Source: Salminus brasiliensis (Eukaryota; Chordata; Actinopteri; Characiformes; Bryconidae). Taken from it: 64,000 nucleotides of DNA. The stretch's first letter is position 1. Each line of letters opens with the position of its first letter. Positions 61,393 through 64,000 of this stretch are shown here, in pieces. The translations under genes were made by a program, and so were the position numbers. Under the pieces are notes generated by a model. That model was given only the letters and a program-made list of their open reading frames with translations, was not told the DNA's origin and did not search any database. The stretch is from positions 20,424,443-20,488,442 of the forward strand of contig NC_132887.1 in the NCBI RefSeq assembly GCF_030463535.1, given 5' to 3'.

Positions 61393-62160
61393 TATACACC
61401 GATCAGACGTGACACTAAAGCCAAGTACTTAATATTGCGTAGCTCCTCTTGGTGAAGCCAAATCAGTTCTGACTGGGGCTGGACGATATGGTAAAAATAC
61501 TGTATATCACGACTCTCCCGTACTGAACACTGATTTGTATTCTACACCTGCTGCTCCTCGTCTAATTAAACCAGTGTAATTACACTGTTAGTAATGAGAC
61601 CTGCAGCTGATCAGTGTTTATTAAGCACTGACAGTATCCTCGATCCTTTGTTATCACAATAACAAAACTGATCATGAGACAATAAAATACCACCAAATTG
61701 TCCAGCTCCACTTCTGACTCATTGAGACATGGACTCTACAAGTCCTCTGAGGATGTCCTGTGGTATCTGACACCAAGACATTAGCAGCAGATCCTTCACA
61801 TCCTGAAAGTTGTGAGGTGAGGCCTCCAAAGATTACATCAGAGAGTCTTGGACGCCCCATGACTCTGTCTCAGGCTCCCCGTTTGTCCTTCTGTGGTAGA
61901 TTAAGCACTAACCACTGCACACTGGGAACACCCCACAAGACTGGCCTGATGTTTTGAAGATGTTCTGACCCGGCCGTCCAGCCATCGCAGTTTGGCCCTT
62001 GTGAGAGATACTCACATCCTAAAAAATGCTTGCCCATTTTTGCTGCTTCCAACACATCGACCTCAGAAAAAAATGGCTGTTCACTTGCTGCCTCGTATGT
62101 ACATCCAAAGTTAATCGCTTTACAGCAGTGGTTCTAATGTTGTGGCTGATCAGTATCAGT
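61393..62160 (-). mobile_element. Tc1-derived MITE, family 2, copy f (interrupted by a hAT element)
   Basis: The left end 'acaccgatcagacgtgaca' and right end 'gttctaatgttgtggctgat' are the two family termini. Between them lie the C-terminal coding remnant, the shared deletion junction (near 61822-61850) and the N-terminal remnant. 61475-61711 is foreign (see the next entry). Confidence 0.8.
61475..61711. mobile_element. hAT-type MITE nested in Tc1 copy f
   Basis: 237 bp flanked by an identical 8-bp duplication 'ttctgact' (61467-61474 and 61712-61719). Imperfect inverted ends are 'ggggctggacgatatggt' and 'accaaattgtccagctccac'. Eight-base target duplications and this terminus are hAT hallmarks. 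Confidence 0.85.
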
Positions 62161-63742
62161 GTACAGACGTATAAGTTTGTAGACGGCAGCTCATTCAACC
62201 CCCCCTTGCGTCATTAAGGGGGAGTTTATAAGGAGTTGGTTCGCCATTGCTCTTCAGGGACAGCCTTACTCTACATGTCGGACATTGCTCTGAGGATTTG
62301 GTTGTAGACGCCACTTAGTATTGGGAATAGTGACCCTTTGGGTTGTTGGCGCCTGAAGCAGAGCATTCCATTTTTTCGGCAATGGGGGCATATTGAAGTC
62401 ACTAATCAGAAGCGGTTTCTTGATGCCTTTGGATATAGTGTACGTGACTGATGTAGAAGTTCTCAACTTTCAAAATATAGAACCATGACCGCTCCAAGAA
62501 GCGTTTGAAGGCCTAATTGGTTCTTCACCTTGGTAGAGATTGGTCTTTATTGAAGAATTGATCTATGTAGCACCATAAAGGATTGTTGGGAAGTCCGAGA
62601 TCCCTTTTCCAGTACTATGTAGAGCCTTTTTTTTGTACTTGGCCTGTCTGAGAATGCACATTAAGGCTGACCTTGATTTGTGTATGATTTGTTGTGGGTT
62701 GAAGTCCGGCAGCTAAGCGTATCTTGAACTTTTCAGTGAAAAGTCCGATGGATGTGCCATGCCATTAGATGTACCGTATCTTGTTCTTTTTATTTTTAAC
62801 ACCAGTAATCTAATCTGATGAATATCATAAACGGCATGAGTAATTGTTCAGTAAATAGTCTATCTGTACTTAGCACAGGCTTATATTAGGGGCTGTTCTG
62901 TCATGCCAGTGACTCACCGGAAGTTTCCTAAACTGTTCGCGTCCTACCCTGTGTCCCCATGGAGATGCCACTCCAACACTGAACAGCTCACAGCAGCTGG
63001 CTCGCTCCTGTGTGCTTCTCTCGCTTCTTTCGTCACTCGCATGCAGATACGACCAGGAATGCATCCCGAAATCCCCACCCATCAGCTCTGGAATGTAGAG
63101 AGGCAGTTTCACCCTGCTGTTAGACCTGCACGTCTCCCACCCTGTAGGCAAAGGAGAAGCAAAGAGCAATGAAAAGGCGAATTACTGGGCTAATTAAAGC
63201 TAGCCTGTTCATTGAGGGGTTACTGATCCTGTTTATAGTGTCTGCCAGGTTAGACTGAAGATGCTAATCATACAAAGAAAAAGTGAAAGGGAACGAAAGC
63301 AGCATCGCACAGCTTTTCCCCTTTGTTGTTTAAATGTCTGGTATTTGAAATCTGTACTGTGGATGATAAGCACCGATGCCTTTCACAGCAATGCAACTGC
63401 GGAGGGTTTGCTGTGTGATGAAGGCCTGGCTTGGTGTCCACCACGTGCTTTGCCCGGGTACAGGCAGCAATGAGGATGTCATGCCAGAGCTGGTGCTAAT
63501 ATGACAGGAATGAATAGCCAACTCCAGTCACTTCATGGCACTGAGGATCTACCTCTGGCCTCAGCTTCAGGCAGCTGAAGCATACAGCCTCCACAGGGAA
63601 TAAGAACGGGGGTGGAATTTTGACGTACTGAACAAATGTAATTAATTCAGGCATGCCGACGACTCTGTTTAAAGCAGGGCCGCCAAGATTGCCGTAAATA
63701 GAAAGCTTTAAATAGCAAGGTTGAGGATACATGATCAGACAT

Positions 63743-64000
63743 ACACCCATTAGCCATAACATTAGGACCACTGACAGGGAATATGAAGTGGTTAACACTG
63801 ATTATCATGTTACAGTGGCACCTGTAAAGGGGTGGGATATACTGTACGTATTAGGCATCAAGTAAACAGTCGGTTCTTGGAGTAGATAGGAAATGGTCAA
63901 GCTTAAAGATCTAACTAGAGATCACTAGAGCCAAATTGTGATGGCTAGACGTTTGGGTCAGAGCATCTCCAAAACATCAGGCAGGTCTTCTGAGGTGTTT
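63743..64000 (+). mobile_element. Tc1-derived element, family 2, copy g (runs off edge)
   Basis: Starts 'cacccattagccataaca' and proceeds through the leader and transposase start (gtcagagcatctccaaaaca). Truncated by the window end, so its internal junction cannot be seen. Confidence 0.75.

Larger units (their letters stand above)
60164..64000 (+). other. mboat2: mboat2 intron 1 (partial, runs off right edge)
   Basis: Starts at the GTAGGT donor. No second mboat2 exon was seen. It contains (GTTT)n, a TAGC-rich patch, a (CCCTCA)n patch, a Tc1 MITE with a nested hAT element, and a second Tc1 MITE at the window end. 62870-63700 is non-repetitive by eye. Confidence 0.8.

Noticed and set aside
1..64000. 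A previously undescribed multi-gene system
   Set aside because: Only two host genes (5' ends) and transposon or simple-repeat DNA are supported; nothing in gene content or arrangement suggests a new system.

Overview
This is a vertebrate, almost certainly teleost, genomic window. It is AT-rich and gene-poor, full of dinucleotide microsatellites, Tc1/mariner-type and hAT-type DNA transposon remnants, tRNA-derived SINEs and LINE 3' tails. The repeat families recall otophysan fish (characiform or similar). That taxonomic placement is inference from repeat style, not proof. Long open frames are rare, and nearly all of those present lie in repeats or non-coding DNA.

Only two protein-coding genes can be supported, and both are seen only at their 5' ends. 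(1) asap2, an ArfGAP with SH3, ankyrin and PH domains, lies on the minus strand. Coding exon 1 is at 37872-37997 and exon 2 at 9113-9185, with a 28.7 kb intron between them; the gene continues off the left edge. (2) mboat2, a lysophospholipid acyltransferase of the MBOAT family, lies on the plus strand. Coding exon 1 is at 60083-60163 and intron 1 runs off the right edge. The two start codons face away from each other across about 22 kb. As I recall it, this is also the human chromosome 2p25 arrangement, which supports both calls. Each gene starts in a GC/CpG-richer island (about 37960-38640 and 59760-60170).

Layout: 1-9112 is asap2 intron 2 (partial) with Tc1 and MITE remnants. 9186-37871 is asap2 intron 1, which holds a local duplication (9.66-11.25 kb), a two-block minisatellite (13.0-14.9 kb), many microsatellites, MITEs, a tRNA-SINE, LINE and hAT fragments, and one or two stretches that look like conserved non-coding DNA. 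37998-38640 is the asap2 5' UTR and promoter island. 38641-59750 is intergenic, with LINE tails, SINEs, a long-TIR mariner MITE, purine-rich GACA-type tracts and a (TA)n tract ending about 325 bp before the mboat2 ATG. 60164-64000 is mboat2 intron 1, with a hAT MITE nested inside a Tc1 MITE.

I found no CRISPR array, operon, phage or other novel multi-gene system. The most informative observations concern transposon history (a shared internal-deletion junction in a Tc1-derived MITE, and a nested hAT insertion with an exact 8-bp target duplication), the in-frame minisatellite, and promoter-proximal repeats.
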